Origin: Halomonas sp. MCCC 1A13316
GTDB taxonomy: Bacteria; Pseudomonadota; Gammaproteobacteria; Pseudomonadales; Halomonadaceae
Length of the DNA stretch: 64,000 nt
NCBI RefSeq assembly: GCF_014931605.1
Contig: NZ_CP053382.1
Location: 1,550,001 to 1,614,000, forward strand
Direction of reading: 5' to 3'
Part shown: piece after piece, positions 44,141-52,195 of the stretch
Position numbering within the stretch: position 1 is the stretch's first letter
How the letters are laid out: every line of letters begins with the position of its first letter
The notes under the pieces: model-generated
Databases searched by the model: none
What the model was told of the DNA's origin: nothing
Seen by the model: the letters and a program-made list of their open reading frames with translations, nothing else
Program-made: the position numbers and the translations under genes

Positions 44141-45076
44141 ATGGCAGACGTTAATATCCACTCGCTCAAGGCGCTGGCTATCTTCAAGACATTGTTCGAG
44201 GCCGGTACCGCCTCCCAGGCGGCGCGCACCTTGGGCATCACCCAGTCCGGCGTGAGCCGCTCGCTGGCACAGCTCGAGGAGAACCTGGGGATTCAGCTGT
44301 TCCTGCGCGAGAAGAACCGCCTGTTGGCCACGCCTGAGGCACGCGAACTCTACGAAGAGATCCTGCGCCTGATGGGCAACATCGAGGAGCTGCGCCACAG
44401 CGTGCTGGCGCTCAAGGAGTTCGGCACCTCACGGCTGCGTATTGCCGCAGTGCCGGGCCTTTCGTTCGGCTTCGTCCCTCGGCTGGTGGCGACATTGCTG
44501 GGGGAGAACCGCCAGTTCAGCGTCAGTCTCGACATGATGTCGAGCCATGAGGTGCAGCTGGCGGTGGAGTCGAGCCATGCCGATATTGGTTTCGTCACCC
44601 TGCCCATCACCTCGCGAGTTCTGCGTGTCGAGCCTTGGTTCACCAGCGAGGCGCTGTGCCTGATGCCGCAGGCGCATCCCCTTGCCGCGCAGGAGCGCAT
44701 CGACGTACAGGATCTACGCGACCAGCATCTAGTGATCAGCAACCAGCCCAGTATCAGCACCAACCCGCTGCTCGAGCTGGTTGCCCGGCACCGCGTCCAG
44801 ATCGCCGGCAAGACGGAGGCCAACATCGGCACCATCACCGCACTGGTGGCCAATCATGTCGGTATCACGGTGATGAACCCGATCACCGCTCAGGATCAGC
44901 TTGCCCCGCGCGATGGCGTGGAGATGCGACCCTTCTCGCCGGCCATGGAATTCAGCTTTGGCCTGGCTTATCGCGACGACTGGAAGCAGGCTAGGGTGCT
45001 CGATTTCCTGCGTGAGCGGGGCAGGTCGCTGCTCGCGACCTATCCGGGCACGGTGCTGGATGAGTCTTTGGGCTAG
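44141..45076 (+). CDS. LysR-family transcriptional regulator
   Basis: 311 residues. N-terminal winged helix-turn-helix (LKALAIFKTLFEAGTASQAARTLGITQSGVSRSLAQLEENLGIQLF, residues 8-53 by region) and a periplasmic-binding-like effector domain. It is transcribed away from the aminotransferase/CoA-transferase operon, the classic arrangement of a LysR activator and its target, and probably senses the substrate of that pathway. Confidence 0.92.
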   Translation: MADVNIHSLKALAIFKTLFEAGTASQAARTLGITQSGVSRSLAQLEENLGIQLFLREKNRLLATPEARELYEEILRLMGNIEELRHSVLALKEFGTSRLRIAAVPGLSFGFVPRLVATLLGENRQFSVSLDMMSSHEVQLAVESSHADIGFVTLPITSRVLRVEPWFTSEALCLMPQAHPLAAQERIDVQDLRDQHLVISNQPSISTNPLLELVARHRVQIAGKTEANIGTITALVANHVGITVMNPITAQDQLAPRDGVEMRPFSPAMEFSFGLAYRDDWKQARVLDFLRERGRSLLATYPGTVLDESLG

Positions 45077-45107
45077 AGGAAGCTTGCAGCCGGCAAGCCG
45101 CCTAGCG

Positions 45108-45766
45108 CTAGTGCTCGAGCATCTGGTAGTACCACATGCCGGCGGCCAGCAGTGGGCTGCCCAGCGCATCGCCGAATGGCACCCTGACGTGGCGGCAGGC
45201 GGCGAAGGTGTCGAACTCCTCCATGTGGCCGGCAATCGCCTGGGCCATGATCTCTGCAACGATATGCGAGGTAGCCACCCCATGCCCCGAATAGCCTTGG
45301 GCATAGTAGACGTTGTCGGATAGCCTCCCCAGCATCGGGATGCGATTGATCACGATGCCGGCCATGCCCTGCCAGGCATGCTCGAGCGGCGTTCCTCTTA
45401 GCTGGGGGAAGGTGGCCTCCAAGCGCGGTCGCAGCTCGGCGGCGATGTCCGGGGAGGCCCCATGCTCGATGCGAACGACAGGCGATTGCTCGAAGATCGT
45501 TGCACCCAGCGATTCGGCAACGCGAGCCTCGCCCAGGCACAAGTTAAGCGGATGCAGGTGCAGGTGCAGGTTGCAGCGGTTGAGCAACCCGCCGTGGTAA
45601 AGCTCGGTGCGCACTACCTCGCGAACCTGGCGAGCACCGTGGCCACTCCGGTGAAGCCGCCGCCGACGATGGCGACATCGACCTTTACCTCGCCCTGCAG
45701 CCGGGGGTAGTCCGACTCCTGATGGATCGATGCGGTGTAATAGGAGGCGCAGCGTGGCTCAACCAT
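45108..45766 (-). pseudogene. Remnant of a PuuB-type FAD amine oxidase (gamma-glutamylputrescine oxidase-like)
   Basis: The N-terminal frame runs from the ATG at 45766 through SIHQESDYPRLQGEVKVDVAIVGGGFTGVAT (FAD-binding glycines), then hits a stop at 45614. In another frame the sequence resumes with TELYHGGLLNR...HPLNLCLGEARVAESLGA and runs to 45108 with the C-terminal FAD region (VYYAQGYSGHGVATSHIVAEIMAQAI). Compared with the family's usual length of about 430, roughly half is missing, so an internal deletion with frame change has occurred just after the Rossmann loop. A short LHLHLH duplication lies near the junction. Most likely inactive. Confidence 0.82.
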
Positions 45767-46014
45767 GTTGTCTCCGCAAGTCGTCGAAAATAATCAGCGC
45801 ATGCTAGCACAGCATGCGGATTGGACACCTTTGGCACAGCGTTCACCCGGTGCTGCCAGCGCTCTGCGTGAGGGGCGAGCTTTGCGCCTTCGGCATCAGC
45901 CGGTAGAATGGGAGTTTTCACGTTCGGCTCGTCGAGCGGACTTCTCGCCGGGGCGAAGCAGGCCCTGCTCCGACCGGCTGCCCGCCAGCCCCGCTGCAAG
46001 GAATACGTGCTGCA

Positions 46015-48069
46015 ATGAGCTATCAGGTTCTGGCCCGCAAGTGGCGACCGCGTACGTTCCACGAACTGGTCGGCCAGGAGCACGTCCAGCGTGCGCTGGT
46101 CAACGCCCTCGACCAGGGGCGTCTGCACCATGCCTACCTGTTCACCGGCACGCGAGGCGTCGGCAAGACGACCCTGGCAAGAATACTTGCCAAATGCCTC
46201 AACTGTACCGCCAAGGGGTATGGTGATGACGGCATCACCTCCACGCCCTGCGGCGAGTGCGACAGCTGCCGTGCCATCGACGAGGGGCGCTTCGTCGACC
46301 TTATCGAAGTCGATGCCGCCTCGCGCACCAAGGTCGAAGACACGCGCGAACTGCTCGACAACGTGCAGTATGCCCCAACCCAGGGACGCTACAAGGTGTA
46401 CCTCATCGACGAGGTGCACATGCTCTCCACCAGCAGCTTCAATGCGCTGCTGAAGACGCTGGAAGAGCCGCCGCCCCACGTCAAGTTCCTGCTCGCCACC
46501 ACCGATCCGCAGAAGCTGCCCGCCACGGTGCTGTCGCGCTGCCTGCAGTTCACACTCAAGAACATGCCGCCGGAACGCATCGTCACCCACCTGGCCAAGG
46601 TGCTCGAAGCCGAGGGTATCGGCTGCGAAGAGAGCGCCTTGTGGCTGCTGGGTCGAGCCGCTGACGGCTCCATGCGCGATGCCATGAGTCTGACCGACCA
46701 GGCCATTGCCTTCGGCCAGGGTCAGGTTCGTCATGCCGATGTCGCCGCCATGCTCGGTACCCTGGACCATCGTCACGTGCTGGCGCTGGTCGAGGCCCTG
46801 GCCGACACGGACGCGCCCCGGCTATTGAGCGAGATTACCCAGTTGGCCGAGCAGGGACCAGATTTCGCCGCGGTGCTCGACGACATGACGGCGGTGTTGC
46901 ATCGCCTGGCCGTGGCGCAGATGGTGCCGGATGCGGTGGACAACGGCCACGGCGATCGGGAAGCCTTGCTGGCCCTGGCGTCGCGCTTCACTGCCGAGGA
47001 CGTGCAGCTCTACTATCAGATCGGCATCCAGGGGCGCGGCGACATGGTTCATGCCCCCGACCTGCGCACGGCGCTGGAAATGACCCTGCTGCGTATGCTC
47101 GCCTTCCGTCCTCAGGGTGTGCCGCAGCCGGCGAAGACGCCATTGCCGCTGCGCAGCGCAGGCGGTGGCAACACTCCCGTCGCGTCCGCGGGCGGCGGGA
47201 GCGAGCCGCCGAGCGATGCTCAGCCCACCGGTAGCTCGGCTGCCGCGCCAGCGGATCGAGCATCGTCGGAACCCGGGCCGCCGGAACCCGAACCTCCGGC
47301 CGAGACGGCTCCAGCACAGAGTGCACCAGAGCCTGACGTCGAAGATGAAAGAACTGAGCCACCTCCGCCCTGGGAGGAGCCGGCCGACGAGGCAACGGCA
47401 CCGCCACTGGGCGAGCTTTCCCGCGCCTCGGACGCCCCCGCGCCGAGGGCGCCCGGCACCTCACGAGAAGCCCACGCCACAACGATGGCAGCGATCGAAC
47501 AACCGTCGGTACAGGCATCCGCGACCCGACAGGAAATGGCGCCAAGGGCGGAGGAGGACGACACTGTCGTACTGGAAGCCCCGGAGCCGTACGTCGAAGC
47601 GCCGGCCGTCGAGGAATCGAATGCCGAGGTTCCCGAGCCCCAGGCCGTTGCGGCCAGCGACGAGCTGCTCTGCCATGATCACTGGCTGGCACGCTTCGAC
47701 AGCCTGGGTCTGGGAGGGCTGACGCGCAACCTTGCGGCCCACTGCGTGGTCGAAGCCGATGACGGCAATCGGCTGACGCTGCGCCTGGACCCTTCTCAGG
47801 AGGCCATGAACGCCGAAATTCATGTGCGCCGCGTGCAGGAGGCACTGGCCACCATTGGTGTGTCGCGCCAGTTGGCAATAGTGCCGGGACCATTGCCAGC
47901 GGAGGTGGAAACGCCCCGGCAGCGCGCTGAACGGATCGCCGCCGAGCGTCACGCAGAGGCCGTGGCAGCCCTGCAGCGCGACCCGCATGTCCGGCAGTTG
48001 CAGGATGCCTTCGGCGCACGCTTAATCGAATCGAGCGTCAAGCCGGCGGAAATGGCGCCAAGGGCCTGA
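46015..48069 (+). CDS. dnaX: DNA polymerase III subunit tau
   Basis: Clamp-loader ATPase, 684 residues. Walker A GTRGVGKT (45-52), zinc module with C64 and C79/C82/C85 (CLNCTAK...CGECDSC), Walker [10 protein letters not shown], sensor [17 protein letters not shown], and a long Pro/Glu/Ala-rich linker (residues about 360-555) before the tau C-terminal domain ([21 protein letters not shown]). I see no A-AAA-AAG slippery heptamer near the domain III boundary, so the short gamma form may not be made by the E. coli mechanism. Upstream gene of dnaX-ybaB-recR. Confidence 0.96.
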   Translation: MSYQVLARKWRPRTFHELVGQEHVQRALVNALDQGRLHHAYLFTGTRGVGKTTLARILAKCLNCTAKGYGDDGITSTPCGECDSCRAIDEGRFVDLIEVDAASRTKVEDTRELLDNVQYAPTQGRYKVYLIDEVHMLSTSSFNALLKTLEEPPPHVKFLLATTDPQKLPATVLSRCLQFTLKNMPPERIVTHLAKVLEAEGIGCEESALWLLGRAADGSMRDAMSLTDQAIAFGQGQVRHADVAAMLGTLDHRHVLALVEALADTDAPRLLSEITQLAEQGPDFAAVLDDMTAVLHRLAVAQMVPDAVDNGHGDREALLALASRFTAEDVQLYYQIGIQGRGDMVHAPDLRTALEMTLLRMLAFRPQGVPQPAKTPLPLRSAGGGNTPVASAGGGSEPPSDAQPTGSSAAAPADRASSEPGPPEPEPPAETAPAQSAPEPDVEDERTEPPPPWEEPADEATAPPLGELSRASDAPAPRAPGTSREAHATTMAAIEQPSVQASATRQEMAPRAEEDDTVVLEAPEPYVEAPAVEESNAEVPEPQAVAASDELLCHDHWLARFDSLGLGGLTRNLAAHCVVEADDGNRLTLRLDPSQEAMNAEIHVRRVQEALATIGVSRQLAIVPGPLPAEVETPRQRAERIAAERHAEAVAALQRDPHVRQLQDAFGARLIESSVKPAEMAPRA

Positions 48070-48107
48070 TACCAACAGTTTCACTTTGCCAAGCGAGAGG
48101 AACGATC

Positions 48108-48434
48108 ATGATGAAAGGCGGAATGGGCAACCTGATGAAACAGGCCCAGGAAATGCAGCAAAAGATGCAGCGCGTTCAGGAGGAAGTCGCCAAGGCCGAG
48201 GTGACCGGCGAAGCCGGCGCCGGCATGGTCAAGGTGACGATGAACGGCCGGCACGACGTGAGCAAGGTCGACATCGACCCCAGCGTCATGGAGGAGGACA
48301 AGGAGTTGCTCGAGGACCTGCTGGCCGCGGCGGTCAACGATGCCGTGCGCAAGGTCGAGGTCAGCTCGCGCGAGAAGATGGAAGAGGCCACGGCGGGGCT
48401 CAACCTGCCGCCGGGTTTCAAGATGCCTTTCTGA
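48108..48434 (+). CDS. ybaB: YbaB/EbfC-family nucleoid-associated protein
   Basis: 108-residue DNA-binding protein with N-terminal helix ([25 protein letters not shown]) and the family core [27 protein letters not shown], ending with [12 protein letters not shown]. It acts as a homodimer. The location between dnaX and recR is conserved across bacteria. Confidence 0.95.
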   Translation: MMKGGMGNLMKQAQEMQQKMQRVQEEVAKAEVTGEAGAGMVKVTMNGRHDVSKVDIDPSVMEEDKELLEDLLAAAVNDAVRKVEVSSREKMEEATAGLNLPPGFKMPF

Positions 48435-48492
48435 CTCGATTGAGACCGGCTGCGCTCTGCCATGCGGCGTTAACCATCGTTAGAGGTATCGA

Positions 48493-49098
48493 ATGAGTTT
48501 TTCCCCCCTCGTCGAGAGGCTGATGGAGTCGCTGAGGGTACTGCCGGGCGTAGGCCCCAAGACAGCGCAGCGCATGGCAATGCACCTGCTCGAGCGCGAC
48601 CGCGACGGCGGGCGATGCCTCGCCGCCGTACTCGAGCAGGCCATCGAGCAGGTGGGCTATTGCCAGCGCTGCCGCACTCTCACCGAGGAAGAGGTCTGCG
48701 GCCTGTGCACCAGCAGCCGGCGCGACGACGCCCTGCTGTGCGTGGTAGAGTCGCCGGCCGATCAGTTGGCCATCGAGGAGGCTGGCGGATTTCGAGGCCG
48801 CTATTTCGTTCTCCATGGTCATCTCTCGCCGCTGGATGGCATCGGCCCCGAGGACATCGGGCTCGAACAGCTCGAGGCGCGCGTTGCCGAGGGCGGAGTC
48901 AGCGAGGTGATCCTGGCCACCAATCCGACGGTGGAGGGCGAGGCCACGGCGCACTATATTGCCGCTCAGCTCACGCCCCACGGCGTCACGCTCTCGCGTC
49001 TGGCCTATGGTGTACCCATGGGCGGTGAACTCGAATATGTCGACGGTGGCACCCTCAGTCGTGCCTTTAACGGACGCCTGCCGTTTCGTGGCGATTGA
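48493..49098 (+). CDS. recR: Recombination mediator RecR
   Basis: 201-residue protein that loads RecA with RecF/RecO at gaps. Helix-hairpin-helix [23 protein letters not shown], zinc finger [16 protein letters not shown], Toprim domain starting [18 protein letters not shown], and the C-terminal [23 protein letters not shown]. Third gene of the dnaX operon. Confidence 0.96.
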   Translation: MSFSPLVERLMESLRVLPGVGPKTAQRMAMHLLERDRDGGRCLAAVLEQAIEQVGYCQRCRTLTEEEVCGLCTSSRRDDALLCVVESPADQLAIEEAGGFRGRYFVLHGHLSPLDGIGPEDIGLEQLEARVAEGGVSEVILATNPTVEGEATAHYIAAQLTPHGVTLSRLAYGVPMGGELEYVDGGTLSRAFNGRLPFRGD

Positions 49099-49133
49099 CG
49101 CCGCTTCACTGTTTTCCCCTGCTGGACGAACGC

Positions 49134-50264
49134 ATGACCCTGACCCCCGAGATACGCTGGATCGACACACCCGAGGCACTGGATGCCGCATGCGCCGAGG
49201 TGGCGCAGGCCGAGGTCATCGCGCTGGATACCGAGTTCTTTCGCGAAAAGACCTTTCACCCGGTCCCGGCGCTGATCCAGTTTTCCGTCGGTGGTCCGGT
49301 CTGGCTGGTCGATCCGCTGACGGTCGGCTGTACCGAGTCCTTTCGCCAATTGCTTGGCGAGGGGCCGCTGAAGTTACTGCATGCCAGCAGTGAAGACCTC
49401 GAAGTGCTGGCGCACTGGGCCGGTGTCACGGTGGCCCCGCTGGTGGATACGCAGGTGGCTCAGGCCTTGCTGGGGGAGGATGCGGCCATGGGCTACCAGC
49501 GCCTGGTGCAACATTGGACCGGCGAGACCCTGCCCAAGGACGAGACCCGCTCCGACTGGCTGCAGCGCCCGTTGAGCGATTCCCAGCGGCTCTATGCGGC
49601 GCTCGACGTCGTCTTCCTGCTCGAGGTCTGGAAATACCAGCGAGAAGCGCTGGAGCAGCAAGGGCGGCGCGAATGGCTCGAGGCCGACTGTCGTGAACTA
49701 TTGGCCCAGGCGCTACGCAGCGACGCGGCCGATGAGCAGTGGTACCGCCGTCATCGCCAATTGTGGCGGCTTGCGCCGCGCCAGATCGAGGCGTACCGGC
49801 TGCTGACAACCTGGCGCGAGGGTGAGGCGAGGCGACGTAATCTACCGCGGGGCTGGCTTTTCAGCGACCGGGTGCTCTACGGCATCGCCGAACGGATGCC
49901 CGAGAATCGCTATCAGCTCGCCGAAATCGAAGACATCAAGCCGAGCCAGATCAAGCGTGATGGCGACACGCTGTTGGCGCTGGTGAAGCAGGCGCACCAA
50001 TGCGAGGAGGCGGCGCTGCCGCCTGTACAGCCCTCGCCGCTGGGGGCGGATTACAAGCGACGCATGAAGGCCCTCAAGCGGGTCGTGAACGAGCGTGCCG
50101 AGACTCTGGGTCTGGCGCCGGAAGTACTGATGCGCAGGCGCGACCTCGAGGCCATGATCGCCGCCGACCTGGCCGCCGAGCCGCTGCCCCTTCCCCAGGG
50201 GTGGCGTGGCGAGTGCCTTTCGGCCCCCCTGGCACAGGCACTGGACGAGGTGAAAGCCGAATGA
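49134..50264 (+). CDS. rnd: Ribonuclease D
   Basis: 376-residue 3'-5' exoribonuclease for tRNA maturation. DEDDy motifs: [13 protein letters not shown] (ExoI), [10 protein letters not shown] (ExoII), and YAALDVVFL (ExoIII), followed by an HRDC domain ([33 protein letters not shown] by region). The ATG at 49134 is preferred over an upstream TTG overlapping recR. The stop overlaps ycgL (ATGA). Confidence 0.93.
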   Translation: MTLTPEIRWIDTPEALDAACAEVAQAEVIALDTEFFREKTFHPVPALIQFSVGGPVWLVDPLTVGCTESFRQLLGEGPLKLLHASSEDLEVLAHWAGVTVAPLVDTQVAQALLGEDAAMGYQRLVQHWTGETLPKDETRSDWLQRPLSDSQRLYAALDVVFLLEVWKYQREALEQQGRREWLEADCRELLAQALRSDAADEQWYRRHRQLWRLAPRQIEAYRLLTTWREGEARRRNLPRGWLFSDRVLYGIAERMPENRYQLAEIEDIKPSQIKRDGDTLLALVKQAHQCEEAALPPVQPSPLGADYKRRMKALKRVVNERAETLGLAPEVLMRRRDLEAMIAADLAAEPLPLPQGWRGECLSAPLAQALDEVKAE

Positions 50265-50572
50265 CGGATGACCGCATGCAAGGCGACAAGTTGTTGTGTG
50301 AGATCTTCAAGAGCTCGCGCAAGGACGAAATGTATCTCTACGTGGACAAGCGCCAGGGGCTTGCCGAGGTGCCCGAGGCATTGCTCGAACGCTTCGGCAA
50401 GCCGGTCTCGACCATGACCGTGATCCTTACACCTGAGAAGACACTGGCGCGCGCCAAGACAAGCGATGTCATGGCCGCCATCCGCGACAAGGGGTTCTAT
50501 CTGCAAATGCCGCCGGTGAAGGACGAATATTTGTTGGACCTTTATCGGACGCCTACGGAAGCTCGCTATTGA
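50261..50572 (+). CDS. ycgL: YcgL-domain protein
   Basis: 103 residues with the YcgL core: [38 protein letters not shown]-like strand [16 protein letters not shown], and KGFYLQMPP. Small cytoplasmic protein of unknown biochemical role, widely linked to rnd and ycgN in gammaproteobacteria, as here (4-nt overlap with rnd, 2 nt before ycgN). Confidence 0.93.
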   Translation: MTDDRMQGDKLLCEIFKSSRKDEMYLYVDKRQGLAEVPEALLERFGKPVSTMTVILTPEKTLARAKTSDVMAAIRDKGFYLQMPPVKDEYLLDLYRTPTEARY

Positions 50573-50574
50573 CC

Positions 50575-51024
50575 ATGCGTGAACGTTTCTGGGAGCGCTT
50601 CGACCTCGAGGAACTCACCGCCGAGGAGTGGGAGGCACTGTGCGACGGCTGTGGCCAGTGTTGCCTGCTCAAGTTCCAGGACGACGAGAGCGGAGATCTC
50701 GCCGTGCTCGGCGTGGCCTGCGAGCTACTGGACCTTCACAGCTGTCGCTGCAGTGACTACCCCAATCGTCAGGCTCGTGTGCCCGACTGTGCTCGGCTCA
50801 CCCCACAGCGTGTCGACGAGTTCCGCTGGTTGCCGAAGTCCTGTGCCTATCGCCGTATTGCGGAGGGGCGCCGGCTGGCCGGTTGGCATCCGCTGATCTC
50901 CGGCGACCCGGATCGGGTGCATCGCAAGGGGATCAGCGTGCGCAGCTTTGCCGTTTCCCAGCGGGACGTGCCCGAAGATGAGCTGGAAGACTATATCATT
51001 GCCATACTGCCGATCGACGGTTGA
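50575..51024 (+). CDS. ycgN: YcgN-family (UPF0260) cysteine-cluster protein
   Basis: 149 residues. The N-terminus has the cysteine cluster CDGCGQCCLLKFQD, with further cysteines in VACELLDLHSCRCSDYPNR and VPDCARL, likely a metal or iron-sulfur site. Function unknown. The ATG at 50575 is chosen; a TTG overlapping the ycgL stop is unlikely. Last gene of the rnd-ycgL-ycgN group. Confidence 0.93.
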   Translation: MRERFWERFDLEELTAEEWEALCDGCGQCCLLKFQDDESGDLAVLGVACELLDLHSCRCSDYPNRQARVPDCARLTPQRVDEFRWLPKSCAYRRIAEGRRLAGWHPLISGDPDRVHRKGISVRSFAVSQRDVPEDELEDYIIAILPIDG

Positions 51025-51043
51025 CCCCTCCAAAGACTGAGCG

Positions 51044-51090
51044 TGGCTGGTGCCGCTCCAGCCATGGCTTAAGTCTCAGGCCTTCTTTTT
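51044..51090 (+). terminator. Weak hairpin with T-rich tail after ycgN
   Basis: TGGCTGG (51044-51050) pairs with CCAGCCA (51058-51064); an outer CTGAG/CTCAG pair extends it, and a T run follows near 51084-51090. Plausible end of the rnd-ycgL-ycgN transcript. Confidence 0.4.
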
Positions 51091-51244
51091 CGCATCAGTC
51101 GCTTGATACACCATTTCACCCTAGCTGCTGATGGTCATTTTTCCCGTTCCCCATGATGCTGCGTGTTGCTATCTGTAACTTTGTGTTGCGGAGGTGGGCG
51201 ATTCGAATGGCTTGGCTAGCTATGCAAGCTGAATGGAGGGGATC

Positions 51245-52141
51245 ATGAAACGGGTATGGATGACAACGGCAGGGCTGGCGTTTGGCGCCATCGTGACGAC
51301 GAGCGCCCTGGCACAGTCACAGGTCTGGACCGAGCCTCTCAGCGATGAGGAGATGGCCGCGCGCTGGCACGCTCTCTTCAATGAAGGTGTCGTGCTGAGC
51401 GATGAGGAGCTGGACGAATTGCTGAAATGGTTGCCGCCGCCAGGCGCTGGGGGCTTGGGGGCTGGCCTGGATGGCTCCCTTGGCGGCGAGGGGGGAGGTT
51501 TAGTTCTCGCCGGGCGCAGCTCTACACCCGATGCCGATAGCGACGACAACGGCGGCGTCGACAACGGTGACAGCGGCGATGGCGACAGCGGCGGCGGCGA
51601 CAGCGGCGGCGGCGACAGCGGCGGCGACGACAACGGCGACGGCGACAACGGCGACGGCGACAACGGCGACGGCGACTACGGGGGTGGCGACAACGGCGGC
51701 GGCGATAGCGACGGCGGTGACAGCGGCGATAGCGTCGGCGGTGACAGCGGCGGCGGCGACAACGGCGGCGGCGACAGCGGCGGCGGCGACAACGGCGGCG
51801 GCGACAGCGGCGGCGGCGGTGACAACGGCGGCGGCGACAACGGCGGCGGCGATAACGGCGGCTATAACGGCGGCGGCTCTGGTGGTGGCGACACCGGTGG
51901 CATCGGTGGTTCAGGCAATGGTGGGGGCGAAGGTGGGGGCGGCTCCGGCGGTGGCGGCAGCGGTGGCTCCGGCGGTGGTGACAGCGGTGGTTCCGGTGGC
52001 GGTGACAGCGGTGGCTCCGGCGGCGGGAGCAGTGGTGGCTCCGGCGGCGACAGCGGTGGAGCAAGCGGCGGCGCTGGAGGTGGCAGCGGCGGCGGTGCCG
52101 GTGGCGGTAGTGGTGGGGGGGGCGGAGGAGGCGGCGCCTGA
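51245..52141 (+). CDS. Secreted Gly/Asp/Ser low-complexity repeat protein
   Basis: 298 residues. A clear signal peptide (WMTTAGLAFGAIVTTSALA/QSQ) is followed by a unique 70-residue segment with the acidic repeat-like pieces LSDEEMAARWHALF and LSDEELDELLKWLPPPG. From about residue 95 the chain is almost only Gly, Asp, Ser and Asn: pentapeptide-like GGGD(S/N) units to near residue 205, then Gly/Ser units to the end. The Asp-dense part (DADSDDNGGVDNGDSGDGDS) could bind calcium. GGAGGGG precedes the ATG and a terminator follows, so it is its own unit. Exported flexible acidic polymer; role unknown. Confidence 0.8.
   Translation: MKRVWMTTAGLAFGAIVTTSALAQSQVWTEPLSDEEMAARWHALFNEGVVLSDEELDELLKWLPPPGAGGLGAGLDGSLGGEGGGLVLAGRSSTPDADSDDNGGVDNGDSGDGDSGGGDSGGGDSGGDDNGDGDNGDGDNGDGDYGGGDNGGGDSDGGDSGDSVGGDSGGGDNGGGDSGGGDNGGGDSGGGGDNGGGDNGGGDNGGYNGGGSGGGDTGGIGGSGNGGGEGGGGSGGGGSGGSGGGDSGGSGGGDSGGSGGGSSGGSGGDSGGASGGAGGGSGGGAGGGSGGGGGGGGA
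51580..51870. repeat. Short tandem repeat, 15-nt period (GGC GGC GGC GAC ARC)
   Basis: Imperfect tandem copies of a 15-base unit encoding GGGDS or GGGDN, with interruptions. Because the unit is a multiple of three, copy-number change would alter protein length without shifting the frame. All three forward frames and the antisense stay open here, a by-product of the repeat. Confidence 0.85.
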
Positions 52142-52158
52142 TTTTGCTTCCCTTGAAG

Positions 52159-52186
52159 AGACCCGGCCTATGGCCGGGTCTTCTTT
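52159..52186. terminator. Terminator after the repeat protein
   Basis: AGACCCGGCC (52159-52168) pairs with GGCCGGGTCT (52172-52181) around TAT, followed by TCTTT. It lies between the repeat-protein gene and the converging S9 peptidase gene and may serve both. Confidence 0.75.
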
Positions 52187-52195
52187 ATGCGGCGC

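Noticed and set aside
51580..51870. Possible CRISPR-like periodic array
   Set aside because: The 15-base units are adjacent, coding and without unique spacers.
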